Origin: Compostimonas suwonensis
GTDB taxonomy: Bacteria; Actinomycetota; Actinomycetes; Actinomycetales; Microbacteriaceae
Reading direction: 5' to 3'
DNA length: 64,000 nt
Assembly: GCF_002797855.1 (NCBI RefSeq)
Contig: NZ_PGFB01000003.1
Span: 620,001 to 684,000 of the forward strand
A program made the translations under genes and the position numbers. The first letter of the stretch is position 1, and the number at the start of each line of letters is the position of its first letter. The notes beneath the pieces were generated by a model. That model did not search any database. It was not told the DNA's origin and saw only the letters and a program-made list of their open reading frames with translations. Below are positions 25,606-36,208 of the stretch, piece by piece.

Positions 25606-25835
25606 CCGAGCGAGAGTGCTCGGACGGGAGTTCGACCAGCCGATCGATGAGGTGGCGAACGAAGAGTTCTGTCAGCTCGTTCGTGCGCAGGCTCGAGATC
25701 TTGCTTGGATTCAGCCCCGTGGCACACCTTTGCGTTGAGTAATACTGCGATGTCGTCGGCCGAGGGCCCGCGAGTGCGAGCGATATGCCCGGTCAGCAGC
25801 ATTCGCATGACTGCTGTGTCGGCGGTGGTCGAATA

Positions 25836-25879
25836 CTGGACACTTTCGGCGGGTGAAAAGTGGACGTTTTGTGGGCAGT
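25836..25879. mobile_element. Probable terminal region of an IS21-like element
   Basis: Between the end of istB and 25836 lie two related motifs, TGGACACTTTCGGC and GTGGACGTTTTGTG, like the multiple terminal repeats at the ends of IS21-family elements. The opposite end of the element is not visible. Confidence 0.45.
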
Positions 25880-26602
<723 letters not shown>

Positions 26603-26716
26603 CTAAATGAAAACCGCCGGAAACACCGTTACCGAGATAGTCCCGAGCAATATGGCAAGAACTGAGGTGTGCTGCGTGTGCGACGACGGTTGCGCGACGG
26701 GTGCTTCTTGAGTTGC

Positions 26717-27049
26717 CTATGCGGGCATGAGCATCCAGGTGATGAGTGCGTTTACCGGGGGAGTGGGTGTCAGGGTTGCCGAGAGCAGTGTGCCGTCATC
26801 GGCAAAATAGCCGGTCGCTGGTTCATTCCCGTTCCAGATCGCTTCCGCTTCTGCGGGGTCCTGAGTCGTTGCCAACTGGATGAGGGTGCTTTCGAGTGTC
26901 TGTTCTGGTGAGGTTGAAGCGGTCACCTGGCTCGGTGTGATCTCCGCAATGGAGTTGTCTGAGGCTTGGGCGCCGGTGGCGGTGGCGGTCGCCAAGATGA
27001 GAGCAAGTCCAGCGAGTACGCCAGCGGTGCCTCGGATAGTTCGTTTCAT
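26717..27049 (-). CDS. Small secreted protein of unknown function
   Basis: 110 residues. MKRTIRGTAGVLAGLALIL and ATATATGAQA form a signal peptide with likely cleavage after Ala29 (AQA-S). The mature part of 81 residues is acidic and Thr/Ala-rich (SPEQTLESTLIQLATTQDPA) and ends LITWMLMPA. I recognise no family. The ATG overlaps the stop of a 12-codon leader reading frame (TCATGA). Composition is AT-richer than the surroundings. Placement in a decayed island next to IS21 remains suggests transfer. Confidence 0.6.
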   Translation of the reverse strand: MKRTIRGTAGVLAGLALILATATATGAQASDNSIAEITPSQVTASTSPEQTLESTLIQLATTQDPAEAEAIWNGNEPATGYFADDGTLLSATLTPTPPVNALITWMLMPA

Positions 27050-27084
27050 GAGGAGCCCTTCTTGGATACTGAATTCGTCAACAT
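27046..27084 (-). CDS. 12-residue leader peptide coupled to the small secreted protein
   Basis: ATG 27084 lies 5 nt behind a strong ribosome site, AAGGAGG. It opens a short frame, MLTNSVSKKGSS, whose TGA overlaps the ATG of the secreted-protein gene. The downstream gene has only a weak site (AAGGG) of its own, so translation of the leader probably feeds ribosomes into it. Confidence 0.5.
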   Translation of the reverse strand: MLTNSVSKKGSS

Positions 27085-27173
27085 AGCCTCCTTGCAATTA
27101 TTAGACATTAGTTTCTTTTTTTACTGGGAGAACCCCTAATCTCGAGCCGGGAGCCGAGGCTACGGTGCAAAGC

Positions 27174-27290
27174 TGTCGCGCGGGTGGCGTTGTTCATCGT
27201 TTCACTCCGCTCGGCCTTCGAAGGTCTTACGATCCTTTTAGGCGGGTTCCACTGCACGCCGAGTCGGTCGCGCACTCGATGTTCTGGGGA
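27174..27290 (+). pseudogene. Decayed copy of the TadG-like gene end (copy C)
   Basis: The last part aligns with the end of the intact gene: GTTCCACTGCACGCCGAGTC against GTTCCGCTGAGTGCGACCTC, then TCGGTCGCGCACTCGATGTTCTGG against TCGGTCGCGCGCGCGGTGTTCTGG, each stretch cited in part. The MFS gene end follows 10 bp later, as it does behind the intact gene. So the junction tadG end/MFS end exists twice, once intact (24742) and once with the tadG side decayed (here). Confidence 0.7.
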
Positions 27291-27305
27291 TTCGGTGCTC
27301 CGCCC

Positions 27306-28574
27306 TCAGCGCGCCGGCCGCGGCTTGCGCGGCAGGTACCGCGGGCCGTAGCGGGCGAAGAGCGCGATGCCCACGATGCCGACGGCGCCCACGACGCTGC
27401 TCGCGAGAGCGATCGAGGCGAGGGCCGTGATGGTCGAGATGGCCAGCGGTGCGATGGCGCCGCCCGCATCGCCGATGAACCGCCAGGCGCCCAGGAACGG
27501 TGCCGGGTCACCTTTCGGGGCGAGGTCGGCGCCCGAGGTCATCACGAGCCCGCTGCCGATGCCGTTCGCCGCGGCGAGCACGATCGCGATGACGATGAAC
27601 CAGGTGACCGAGTCGGGCAGGTCGTGGCTGAGGGAGAGCACGAAGAAGCCGAGCGACATGCCGGCGAGCGAGGGGATGGCGCTCCACATCCTGCCCCAGC
27701 GGTCCATGATCTGGCCGCTCGTGTAGAAGAGGCCGAAGTCGACGGCCGCCGCGATGCCCACGATGAGCGCCGTGTTGGCCTCGTTGATGCCGATGCTCAC
27801 GGCCCACAGCGGCATCATGACCGTGCGGGCGGAGCGGAGCGCGGCGACGACGGCCACGGCGCTGCCCATCCGCACGAGCACACCACCGTACGTACGGATC
27901 GTCTGGAAGAGCCCCTCCGACTCCTCGGCGGCGAGCTCCTCGCCCTCCGTGCGCAGCTCCCCGGCGCGGTCGGCGACCATCCGCGGCTTGCCGAACGTCG
28001 CCGCGGGGTCGGGCAGCACGAGCAGGATGACGGCGCAGCCGAGGCACGAGGTCACCATGACCCAGAACACCGACTGCGTGCTGCCGGTGAGGTGGATGAT
28101 CCCGGCCGCGACGAAGGGGCCGATGAACCATCCGGCGCGGAAGACGCCGCCGAGGGTCGACAGGGCACGGGCCCGGAAGTGCTCCGGCACGAAGCTCGTC
28201 ATAAAGGCATGACGGGCGAGACCGAACACGGCGGTCGAGATGCCGATGAAGAAGATGCCGATCGCGAAAACCCACGGGTTCGGGGCCGCGATGCAGACGA
28301 CGACGGCCACGATCGAGAGCAGAGCCGCCCAGATCATGGCCGTGCGCTCGCCGATGCGGCTCACCACCCATCCGCTCGGGATGTCGCCGGCGAGCTCGCC
28401 GAGCATGATCATCGCCGCGATGAAGCCGGCCAGGGCGAGGGAGGCGCCGAGGTTGCTCGCGACCGCCGGGATGATCGGGATGATCGTGCCCTCGCCGATC
28501 GAGAAGAGGAGCGTGGGCAGCAGCGCGGGTAGAGCTATCGAGCGGAAGCTGAAGCCGCGCTCGTTCTCTGACAT
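27306..28574 (-). CDS. MFS transporter
   Basis: 422 residues with about 12 membrane segments. The loop between segments 2 and 3 reads GDIPSGWVVSRIGERTAMIW, the MFS loop motif (D..P.G....R.G.R), and a charged central loop of about 40 residues lies near residue 205. The substrate is unknown; drug or sugar efflux are both possible. The last 200 bp of the gene, with stop, are duplicated at 24742-24941; this copy is the complete one. It is divergent from prfB. Confidence 0.88.
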   Translation of the reverse strand: MSENERGFSFRSIALPALLPTLLFSIGEGTIIPIIPAVASNLGASLALAGFIAAMIMLGELAGDIPSGWVVSRIGERTAMIWAALLSIVAVVVCIAAPNPWVFAIGIFFIGISTAVFGLARHAFMTSFVPEHFRARALSTLGGVFRAGWFIGPFVAAGIIHLTGSTQSVFWVMVTSCLGCAVILLVLPDPAATFGKPRMVADRAGELRTEGEELAAEESEGLFQTIRTYGGVLVRMGSAVAVVAALRSARTVMMPLWAVSIGINEANTALIVGIAAAVDFGLFYTSGQIMDRWGRMWSAIPSLAGMSLGFFVLSLSHDLPDSVTWFIVIAIVLAAANGIGSGLVMTSGADLAPKGDPAPFLGAWRFIGDAGGAIAPLAISTITALASIALASSVVGAVGIVGIALFARYGPRYLPRKPRPAR

Positions 28575-28684
28575 ACCTTTCCGATCGTACTCCCGCCTCC
28601 CCGCGTACGATGCGCACGCCGTCGCCTCGCCTGCACGACGTGCACGACCCGGCCGACCCCGTCGCCGCCATAGGCGCGGCCGGG

Positions 28685-28690
28685 TAGGCT
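28685..28690 (+). promoter_or_regulatory. -10 element in front of prfB
   Basis: TAGGCT ends 9 nt before ATG 28700. Transcription starting 7-10 nt downstream would give a leaderless or nearly leaderless prfB mRNA and would exclude the ATG at 28691 as the start. Confidence 0.45.
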
Positions 28691-28699
28691 ATGGGGACG

Positions 28700-29806
28700 A
28701 TGATGGACCTGGATTTCTCTGAACAGATCGCTGCCCTCCGCTCGACCTTCAACGACATTCGCTCCGTCATCGATGTCGACCGGCTCCGGGCCGAGATCGC
28801 CTCGCTCAACGAGCAGGCGACTGCACCCGACCTGTGGGACGACACCGAGAAGGCGCAGAAGGTCACGAGCGCGCTCAGCCACCGCCAGTCGGAGCTCGCG
28901 CGCATCACGAGCATCGAGTCCCGTCTCGACGACCTCGAGGTGCTCATCGAGCTCGCGATCGAGGGCGACGACCAGCAGTCCGCCGACGAGGCCCTCGTCG
29001 AGCTGCAGGGCTTGCAGAAGGTGCTCGGCGAGCTCGAGGTGCAGACCCTGCTCGACGGCGAGTACGACAACCGGCCCGCCGTCATCACGATCCGTGCCGG
29101 CGCGGGCGGAGTGGATGCCGCGGACTTCGCCGACATGCTCTTCCGCATGTACCTGCGCTGGGCCGAGAAGCACAAGTACCCCGTCACCGTCATGGACACG
29201 AGCTACGCGGAGGAGGCCGGCATCAAATCGGCCACCTTCGAGATCGACGCCCCCTACGCCTTCGGCACGCTCAGCGTCGAGGCCGGCACACACCGCCTCG
29301 TGCGGATGTCGCCCTTCGGCGCCGCGGGCAAACGCCAGACCAGCTTCGCAGCGGTCGAGGTCATCCCTCTGATGGAGGAGGCGGCGACCATCGAGATCCC
29401 GGACAACGACATCCGGGTCGACGTCTTCCGCTCGTCGGGCCCCGGCGGCCAGTCGGTCAACACGACCGACTCGGCGGTGCGCCTCACCCACCTCCCGACC
29501 GGGACGGTCGTCTCGATGCAGAATGAGAAGAGCCAGATCCAGAACCGCGCCGCCGCGATGCGCGTGCTCCAGTCCCGCCTGCTCATCTTGCAGCGCGAGC
29601 AGGAGGCGGCCACCAAGAAAGAGCTCGCGGGCACCATCACGGCGAGCTGGGGCGACCAGATGCGCAGCTACGTGCTCGCGCCGTACCAGATGGTCAAAGA
29701 CCTGCGCACCGACTACGAGGTCAACAACCCGAGCAACGTCTTCGACGGCGATCTCGACGGCTTCATCGCCGCCGGCATCCGCTGGCGCAAGAGCCACAAG
29801 GACTAG
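28700..29806 (+). CDS. prfB: Peptide chain release factor 2
   Basis: 368 residues; releases the peptide at UGA and UAA stops. The stop-codon-reading region and the peptidyl-transferase motif [20 protein letters not shown] are intact, as is the [16 protein letters not shown] block. The frame is continuous with no in-frame UGA, so the programmed frameshift of many bacterial RF2 genes is absent, as usual in actinobacteria. The start is placed at ATG 28700 (MMDLDFSEQ) on the basis of the -10 position; 28691 and 28703 are alternatives. Confidence 0.95.
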   Translation: MMDLDFSEQIAALRSTFNDIRSVIDVDRLRAEIASLNEQATAPDLWDDTEKAQKVTSALSHRQSELARITSIESRLDDLEVLIELAIEGDDQQSADEALVELQGLQKVLGELEVQTLLDGEYDNRPAVITIRAGAGGVDAADFADMLFRMYLRWAEKHKYPVTVMDTSYAEEAGIKSATFEIDAPYAFGTLSVEAGTHRLVRMSPFGAAGKRQTSFAAVEVIPLMEEAATIEIPDNDIRVDVFRSSGPGGQSVNTTDSAVRLTHLPTGTVVSMQNEKSQIQNRAAAMRVLQSRLLILQREQEAATKKELAGTITASWGDQMRSYVLAPYQMVKDLRTDYEVNNPSNVFDGDLDGFIAAGIRWRKSHKD

Positions 29807-29905
29807 CCGGCGCATCCCGCGCTCCCGAGCGGGCGACGGATGCCGCGAAGCTGAACGCTTGACACGCTGCGGTATGTCGCTGCGGCGAAATCACGGAAGG
29901 CTGCT

Positions 29906-29911
29906 TAAGCT
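29906..29911 (+). promoter_or_regulatory. -10 element in front of ftsE
   Basis: TAAGCT ends 9 nt before ATG 29921. No clear ribosome site lies between. A separate TTGACA at 29859-29864 has no good -10 partner at standard spacing. Confidence 0.35.
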
Positions 29912-29920
29912 CTACTCGTC

Positions 29921-31146
<1,226 letters not shown>

Positions 31147-31150
<4 letters not shown>

Positions 31151-32061
31151 GATTCGCCCTGATCTGGTCGGAGGTTGCGAGCGGCCTCCGGCGCAACGCC
31201 TCGATGGTCGTCTCCGTCATCCTCGTGACCTTCATCTCCCTCACCTTCGTGGGTGCCGCCGTGCTGCTGCAGATGCAGATCGGCCAGATGAAGAGCTACT
31301 GGTACGACCGCGCGCAGGTCGCCATCTACATGTGCACCGACTTCTCCTCGCCCGACGCCTGCCCGGGCGGCGAGGCGACCCAGGAGCAGATCGACGGCGT
31401 GAAGGCGGAGCTCGATTCATCCACTCTCTCGCCGTTCATCGACGAGTACTTCTTCGAAGACCGCGACGCCGCGTTCGCGAACTTCCAGGACCAGTTCAAG
31501 GGCAACCCGGTCGCCGAGTCGGTGACCCCGGATTACCTCAATCAGACCTACTGGGTGAACCTCGTCGACCCCTCGCAGTCCGATGTGCTAATCGAGAGCC
31601 TCACGGGCATAGCCGGGGTCGAGGGCGTGACCGACCAGCGCAGCTACCTCGACCAGATCTTCTCGGTGCTCAACGCCGCCAGCTACACGGCGATCGGCAT
31701 CGCGGCGCTGATGCTCGTGGCGGCCGTGCTGCTCATCGCCACGACGATCCGGCTCTCGGCGTTCTCGCGCAGGCGGGAGCTCGGGATCATGCGCCTGGTG
31801 GGAGCCTCGAACCGGTTCATCCAGACCCCGTTCATCCTCGAGGGCGTCTTCGCGGCGCTCATCGGCTCGATCCTGGCCGGCGGCGCGGTGGTGGCCATCG
31901 TGCACTTCTTCGTGCAGAACTACCTCGCCAAGAACCTGCAGTTCACCTCGTTCGTGGGCATCGACGACGCCCTCGTGGTCGTTCCGATCCTGCTGGTCGT
32001 GGGTGTGGTGCTCGCGGCGCTCTCGGCGAACTTCGCGATCACGCGCTACCTGAAGGTCTAG
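31147..32061 (+). CDS. ftsX: Cell division protein FtsX
   Basis: 304 residues: a short cytoplasmic start, membrane segment 1 ([20 protein letters not shown]), a large outside loop with a Cys pair ([14 protein letters not shown]), then three membrane segments in the C-terminal FtsX domain with [18 protein letters not shown]. The outside loop is where FtsX contacts cell-wall hydrolase partners. Coupled to ftsE by ATGA. Confidence 0.94.
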
Positions 32062-32124
32062 TCGGCGGCTTCGGCTGTCGGAGATCGAACTCCGGATGAC
32101 GCGGCGGCACGATAGACTAGTGGG

Positions 32125-32148
32125 CTGCCTGGGCAACCGCCCGGGCAG
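32125..32148 (+). promoter_or_regulatory. Leader hairpin upstream of smpB
   Basis: CTGCCTGGGC and GCCCGGGCAG pair around an AACC loop (one G-U pair). It lies 7 nt behind a TAGACT -10 element (32113-32118) and 25 nt before the smpB start, so it would be the very 5' end of the smpB mRNA and may protect it. Confidence 0.45.
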
Positions 32149-32173
32149 GCATCCGTTGATCGAGGAGTGAATC

Positions 32174-32650
32174 GTGCCCAGGGAACGTGGTCAAAAGGTT
32201 GTGGCCACCAATCGCAAGGCGCGCCACGACTACCTCATCGAGGACACCTTCGAGGCGGGTCTCGTGCTGTACGGCACCGAGGTGAAGGCCCTCCGTGCCG
32301 GCCGGGCCTCGCTCGTCGACGGCTACGGTTTCGTCGAGAACGGCGAAGCCTGGCTGGATGCTGTGCACATCCCCGAGTACAGCCAGGGCACCTGGAACAA
32401 CCACGCCCCGCGCCGCAAGCGCAAGATGCTCCTGCACAAGGCGCAGATCCTCAAGATCCACAACAAGATCAAAGAAGGCGGATACACGCTCATCCCGCTG
32501 TCGCTCTACTTCAGCGACGGCAACGCGAAGGTCGAGCTCGCGATCGCCAAGGGCAAGCGCGAATACGACAAGCGCCAGACGCTGCGCGAGCGCCAGGACC
32601 GGCGCGAGGCCGACCGCGCGATGTCGAGCCGCCGCCACCTGGGCGAGTAG
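32174..32650 (+). CDS. smpB: SsrA-binding protein
   Basis: 158 residues; binds tmRNA and brings it to stalled ribosomes. Family signatures are [31 protein letters not shown] and [23 protein letters not shown] (cited in parts), with a basic C-terminal tail. A GAGGAG ribosome site is 8 nt before the GTG. The tmRNA gene itself lies 3 kb downstream. Confidence 0.96.
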   Translation: MPRERGQKVVATNRKARHDYLIEDTFEAGLVLYGTEVKALRAGRASLVDGYGFVENGEAWLDAVHIPEYSQGTWNNHAPRRKRKMLLHKAQILKIHNKIKEGGYTLIPLSLYFSDGNAKVELAIAKGKREYDKRQTLRERQDRREADRAMSSRRHLGE

Positions 32651-33023
32651 CGCCCCATCACCCGCCGCCCCGGGATCCCGAGTGGCGCCGAATGCTCTCT
32701 TCACTTGCGCCATTTGGCTGCTATGGCCGGCTTATAAGGGTTCGATGGCGTAACTGGACGGGCGAGGAATCCTCACATGATCCCGGATGGATGAGGCGTG
32801 GATGCCGGGACGTCCCAGCACTCACTGCTCGGCATCCGCGGCGCCGCGGCATCCGCGGTTTCGGCGACGCGGCCAACCTGCCGGACGACTTGCGCCACAT
32901 CGTCCATCGACGCACGCCAAAAGACCCTGAGGGGCGACCGAGATCGGCCAAATGGTGCAAATCGGAGAACGGGGAAGGGAAAGGAGGGGGGAGGAGAAAG
33001 GGGAGGGACGCGGGAGAGGGGGG
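32651..33023. other. 373-bp gap between convergent genes, inverted ends and a purine tract
   Basis: No gene is supported. TTGCGCCATTTGGC (32705-32718) recurs inverted with one change at 32947-32960. Between them is a GC palindrome near GCGGCGCCGCGG. From 32971 to 33008 the plus strand is an unbroken run of 38 purines. The first two could belong to an old small palindromic element; the purine run may act in termination. Confidence 0.5.
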
Positions 33024-33713
33024 TCAGGCGGCGGGCAGCTCGTCGAGCATCGACTGCATGAGCTCGATCTCGGAGCTCTGGCTCGTGATGACGCCCTTGG
33101 CGAAGGTCACGACCGAGGTGTTGGTGCTGCGGTCGACGGCGGCCTCGGCCATCTCGATGGCGCCCTCGTGGTGCGCGATCATCAGCTGCAGGAAGATCCT
33201 CTGAGCCTCGACGCCCGTGGCGGCCGTGAGTCGGGCGATGTCCTCGCTCGATGCCAGGCCGGGCATGGGCGCGCCGGGCTCGTGGGCGGAGTCGCCGCTG
33301 TGCTCGTGGGTCTCGCCGCCGTCGAGGGGCGGCCGGGTCATCCAGGTCATCGACGGCTCGCCGGGCGCCTGAGGGAGGCCCCACTGCGTGAGCCAGCCGT
33401 AGAGCTGGCCGGACTGCTGGGCCTGGGTCGTCGCGATGTCGTAGGCGAGCAGGCGGGTGGCCTCGTCGTCGGTGCGGTCGCGCACGAGCAGCGCGAGCTC
33501 GACCCCCTGGTTGTGGTGGGTCTGCATGTCGCGAGCGAAGCCGGCCTCGGCGCTCGTGGTCGTGGGCGTCGGCTCGTCGAGGGTGCTCAGCCGTCCGACC
33601 GCGAAGGCGAGCACGGCGACGACCACGATCGCGACGGCGCCCACGACGATCACCGGCAGCAGCCGACGCCGTGGGGCGAGGGTCGTCTCGCTCACCTCGT
33701 CGGGGTCAGTCAT
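33024..33713 (-). CDS. DUF305 domain protein, membrane-anchored
   Basis: 229 residues. One N-terminal membrane segment (residues 19-41), then the DUF305 four-helix unit: FARDMQTHHNQGVELALLV near residue 60 and LMIAHHEGAIEMA near residue 178. The HH-x-G and MxxHHxGA motifs are the family hallmark and are proposed to bind metal, often copper. A His-rich insert (THEHSGDSAHEP) sits between them. It follows the DUF3105 gene by 10 nt on the same strand. Confidence 0.9.
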   Translation of the reverse strand: MTDPDEVSETTLAPRRRLLPVIVVGAVAIVVVAVLAFAVGRLSTLDEPTPTTTSAEAGFARDMQTHHNQGVELALLVRDRTDDEATRLLAYDIATTQAQQSGQLYGWLTQWGLPQAPGEPSMTWMTRPPLDGGETHEHSGDSAHEPGAPMPGLASSEDIARLTAATGVEAQRIFLQLMIAHHEGAIEMAEAAVDRSTNTSVVTFAKGVITSQSSEIELMQSMLDELPAA

Positions 33714-33723
33714 GGATGAGGGC

Positions 33724-34437
33724 TCAGTCGACGCGGCCGGGTGCTTCGAAGGCTCCCGTGCAGGGCGCGCCGGGCTCGGGCGCCTTCTCGCTCTTCCAGT
33801 ACTCCTCGAAGAACTGCGCGAAGCGCGGGTCGTCGACGCTGTCGAGCTGCAGCTGCGCGTTCCACGCGCTCAGCACGATCGGCGAGGGCAGGCCGTCGAA
33901 CGGCGAGAGCACCTCGTAGGTCGACGGCATCTTGGCCCGGATCGCGTCGACGGTCTCCGCGTCGAGGCTCGGATCGTAGGTCACCCAGACGGCGCCGTGC
34001 TCGAGGGCGTGCACGGCGTTCTCGTTGGGCACCGGCTGGTCGTAGATGCCGCAGTTGAGCCACGCGGCGTTGTGCTCTCCACCGGCGGGCGGGATCTGCG
34101 CGTAGTCGACCGTGCCCTCGACGTGACCGGCGGTGTTCTCGAAGGTCTCGACGCCCTCGATCGTGAGACCGTCGCTGCCGGCCTCGTAGCTCGCCGACGG
34201 CTTGGGCGCGGTGACGATGATCGATGTCACGACGAAGGCGGCCACGGCGACGACCGCGACGCTTCCCGTGATCCAGGCGATCCGACGGTTGCGACGACGC
34301 TGCGCTTCCTTCTTCTTGAAGGCCTCGACCTTGGCGGCCCGCTGCTCTGCGCGCTGCTGCTTGACGGTCGACTGCTTGACCTGGGGCGGAACCGCAGGCT
34401 CGTCGCTCTGTCGGGGTGGGGTCATCGTGGGCCTCAT
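33724..34437 (-). CDS. DUF3105 domain protein, membrane-anchored
   Basis: 237 residues. A basic cytoplasmic N-terminus rich in Gln/Lys/Arg, one membrane segment at about residues 53-75, then the DUF3105 domain with YAQIPPAGGEHNAAWLNCGIYDQPV and HALEHGAVWVTYDP (cited whole only in parts), which carry conserved His and Cys residues. Function is unknown. In actinobacteria it is often paired with DUF305, as here, which suggests a shared, possibly metal-linked, job at the cell surface. ATG 34425 is an alternative start. Confidence 0.88.
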   Translation of the reverse strand: MRPTMTPPRQSDEPAVPPQVKQSTVKQQRAEQRAAKVEAFKKKEAQRRRNRRIAWITGSVAVVAVAAFVVTSIIVTAPKPSASYEAGSDGLTIEGVETFENTAGHVEGTVDYAQIPPAGGEHNAAWLNCGIYDQPVPNENAVHALEHGAVWVTYDPSLDAETVDAIRAKMPSTYEVLSPFDGLPSPIVLSAWNAQLQLDSVDDPRFAQFFEEYWKSEKAPEPGAPCTGAFEAPGRVD

Positions 34438-34528
34438 CTCTCGGCTGTTGTCTCAAGAAAAACTACAGGGTGACGCCTCACCATTTGCTGTGGAGTTCCA
34501 TCCACAGACTTTTCACAGCATGGGTGTC

Positions 34529-35476
34529 TCAGGCCGCCGTCGATCGGGGGATGTCGATTGCCCGGTCGAGCAGCCTTTCCGTCGCCCTCCACAGTCGGGC
34601 CGCCGTCTCCGGGTCGCGCGCGTGGGGCTTCGTCGTGACGAGGGCCGGCGCGCCGCGCAACTGCTCCCAGCCGCCCGGACCCCAGTAGTCGCCGCCGGCT
34701 GCGGCGGGGTCGGTCATCGCGCGCGCGACCGGCCAGGCGCCGGCATCCTTGCCCTGGGCGAAGCCGCCGAGCGCGGTTCGGATGACGGGGTTGGGCCGCT
34801 CCGGGACGACACCGGCGCGGGCGGGGGAGAGCTCGTCGACCGAGTACCCGGGATGCGCCACGAGGCTGCGGATGCCGGAGCCCGCCTCTCGCAGGCGCCG
34901 GTCGAGCTCGAAGGCGAAGAGCATGACCGCGAGCTTCGAGCGGCAGTAGCTGCGGAAGCTACGGTACTTCTCGCTCTGCAGGTCGGCGAAGTCGAGGCGC
35001 TCGAAGCGGTGGGCGATGCTGCCGAGGTGCACGATGCGCGAGTCCGGAGTGGCCGCGAGGGTCGGCAGCAGCTCGGCGATGAGCGCCGCGTGGCCGAGAT
35101 GGTTGGTGCCGAACATGAGCTCGAAGCCGTCCGCCGTCTCGCCCCGTGTGCGGGCGCCCAGAATGCCGGCGTTGGCGACGAGGCCGTCGATCGCCTCGGC
35201 GCGCAGCTCTTCGGCCGCGGGAGGCACCGTCGAGAGGTCGGCGAGGTCGAGGCGCACGAACGAGACGCGAGCGCCGGGAACGGCGGCGCGGATCGCCTCG
35301 AGGGCGAGCTGCGCCTTCTGCGGGCTGCGAGAGGCGAGAACCACGGATGCCCCGGCCGCCGCCAACTGCTCGGCTGCGAAGTAGCCCAGCCCCGCGTTCC
35401 CTCCCGTCACGACGAACCGCTTGCCGGTCTGGTCGGGCAGGGCGGCAGGGTTCCAGGTGTCGTGCGAGGGGAGCAT
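34529..35476 (-). CDS. Short-chain dehydrogenase/reductase, retinol-dehydrogenase-like
   Basis: 315 residues. NAD(P) motif TGGNAGLGYFAA near residue 27, LVANAGI in strand 4, and the catalytic pair in the YRSYCRSKLA region (Tyr-x-x-x-Lys as YCRSK). The length and the FGTNHLGH stretch match the long, oxidoreductase-type SDRs. The substrate cannot be told. The start is ATG 35476 because TAGAGT (35489-35484, minus strand) ends 7 nt upstream, which fits a leaderless mRNA; GTG 35485 would lie inside that element. Confidence 0.85.
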   Translation of the reverse strand: MLPSHDTWNPAALPDQTGKRFVVTGGNAGLGYFAAEQLAAAGASVVLASRSPQKAQLALEAIRAAVPGARVSFVRLDLADLSTVPPAAEELRAEAIDGLVANAGILGARTRGETADGFELMFGTNHLGHAALIAELLPTLAATPDSRIVHLGSIAHRFERLDFADLQSEKYRSFRSYCRSKLAVMLFAFELDRRLREAGSGIRSLVAHPGYSVDELSPARAGVVPERPNPVIRTALGGFAQGKDAGAWPVARAMTDPAAAGGDYWGPGGWEQLRGAPALVTTKPHARDPETAARLWRATERLLDRAIDIPRSTAA

Positions 35477-35634
35477 GAGGAACACTCTAGAGGCTCGAAA
35501 TGTTGTAAGCTGGTGTGCTCGTCGAAAGACGGCAACTCGTCGAAAGACGGGAGCGGTTCAGCAGCAACTCAACAGCGTGTGACAGCGGCCCGACGTGCGG
35601 GTGCCCTTGCGGCATCCATTCGTTCGCCTCGCAG

Positions 35635-36020
35635 GGGGATGATCGGTTTCGACATTGCCTGCGTGAGTGTGAGAAGCGGGCCGAGGATGCAGGGTTATCT
35701 CGTAAACGATCTCTGCAACATATAAGTGCCAATTCAAAGCGCACTGACTCTGCTTCTGCTTACGCCCTCGCGGCCTAAGTAAAGCACTTATAGAGTCCGT
35801 CAGACCGGGGACGCCCTCTACCCGGATCCTGACGTCATTATGAGGGATTGCTTCTACGTTGCGCCTCGGGGCGTAGAGGGACTCACACCGAGACTGGGCT
35901 CGTCGGATTAGGTGCCAGTGACACATTCCGGAGCCGAGTAGAACGCTTTCACTGGCTACGCCCGTAGAAGGCGCATGACCACAGCAGTGGACGGGGGTTC
36001 GATTCCCCCCATCTCCACCA
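35635..36020 (+). ncRNA. ssrA: tmRNA (transfer-messenger RNA)
   Basis: GGGGATGATCGGTTTCGACA at the 5' end pairs with CATCTCC before a 3' ACCA that is encoded in the DNA; the T-arm GGGGGTTCGATTCCCCCC lies just before it. The tag frame is 35728-35778 and encodes ANSKRTDSASAYALAA followed by TAA TAA-like AAGTAA bases; the ALAA end is the protease degron. Pseudoknot-like GC stems fill 35800-35980. It rescues stalled ribosomes with SmpB. Confidence 0.97.
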
Positions 36021-36105
36021 TGGAGGGCTTCTCGAGACGCCGCGTCATCGACGCGGTGCCCATCGGGCGGCCCGGTCGCTGTCACACGTTGATAAGAACC
36101 GGCGA

Positions 36106-36137
36106 AGAGCGAGGCGGCCCACGGGCGGCCTCGCTCT
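36106..36137 (+). terminator. Hairpin behind ssrA
   Basis: AGAGCGAGGC (36106-36115) pairs with GCCTCGCTCT (36128-36137), with a further CCC/GGG pair inside the loop. It stands 86 nt after the tmRNA 3' end and before the AraC gene. No T-run is present. Confidence 0.5.
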
Positions 36138-36208
36138 CTGCGCCCTCGCGGCTGCGAGAATCGAGTCATGGGCGAAGTGAGCTGCCGGCCGTGTCCGCGG
36201 GCTCGGGC

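Noticed and set aside
25413-25808. 131-codon minus-strand frame in the scarred island
   Set aside because: Most of it is antisense to the decayed tadG copy B; no family match seen, so not called as a gene.
28691-29806. RF2 programmed frameshift
   Set aside because: The prfB frame is continuous with no in-frame TGA near codon 25, so no frameshift is needed.
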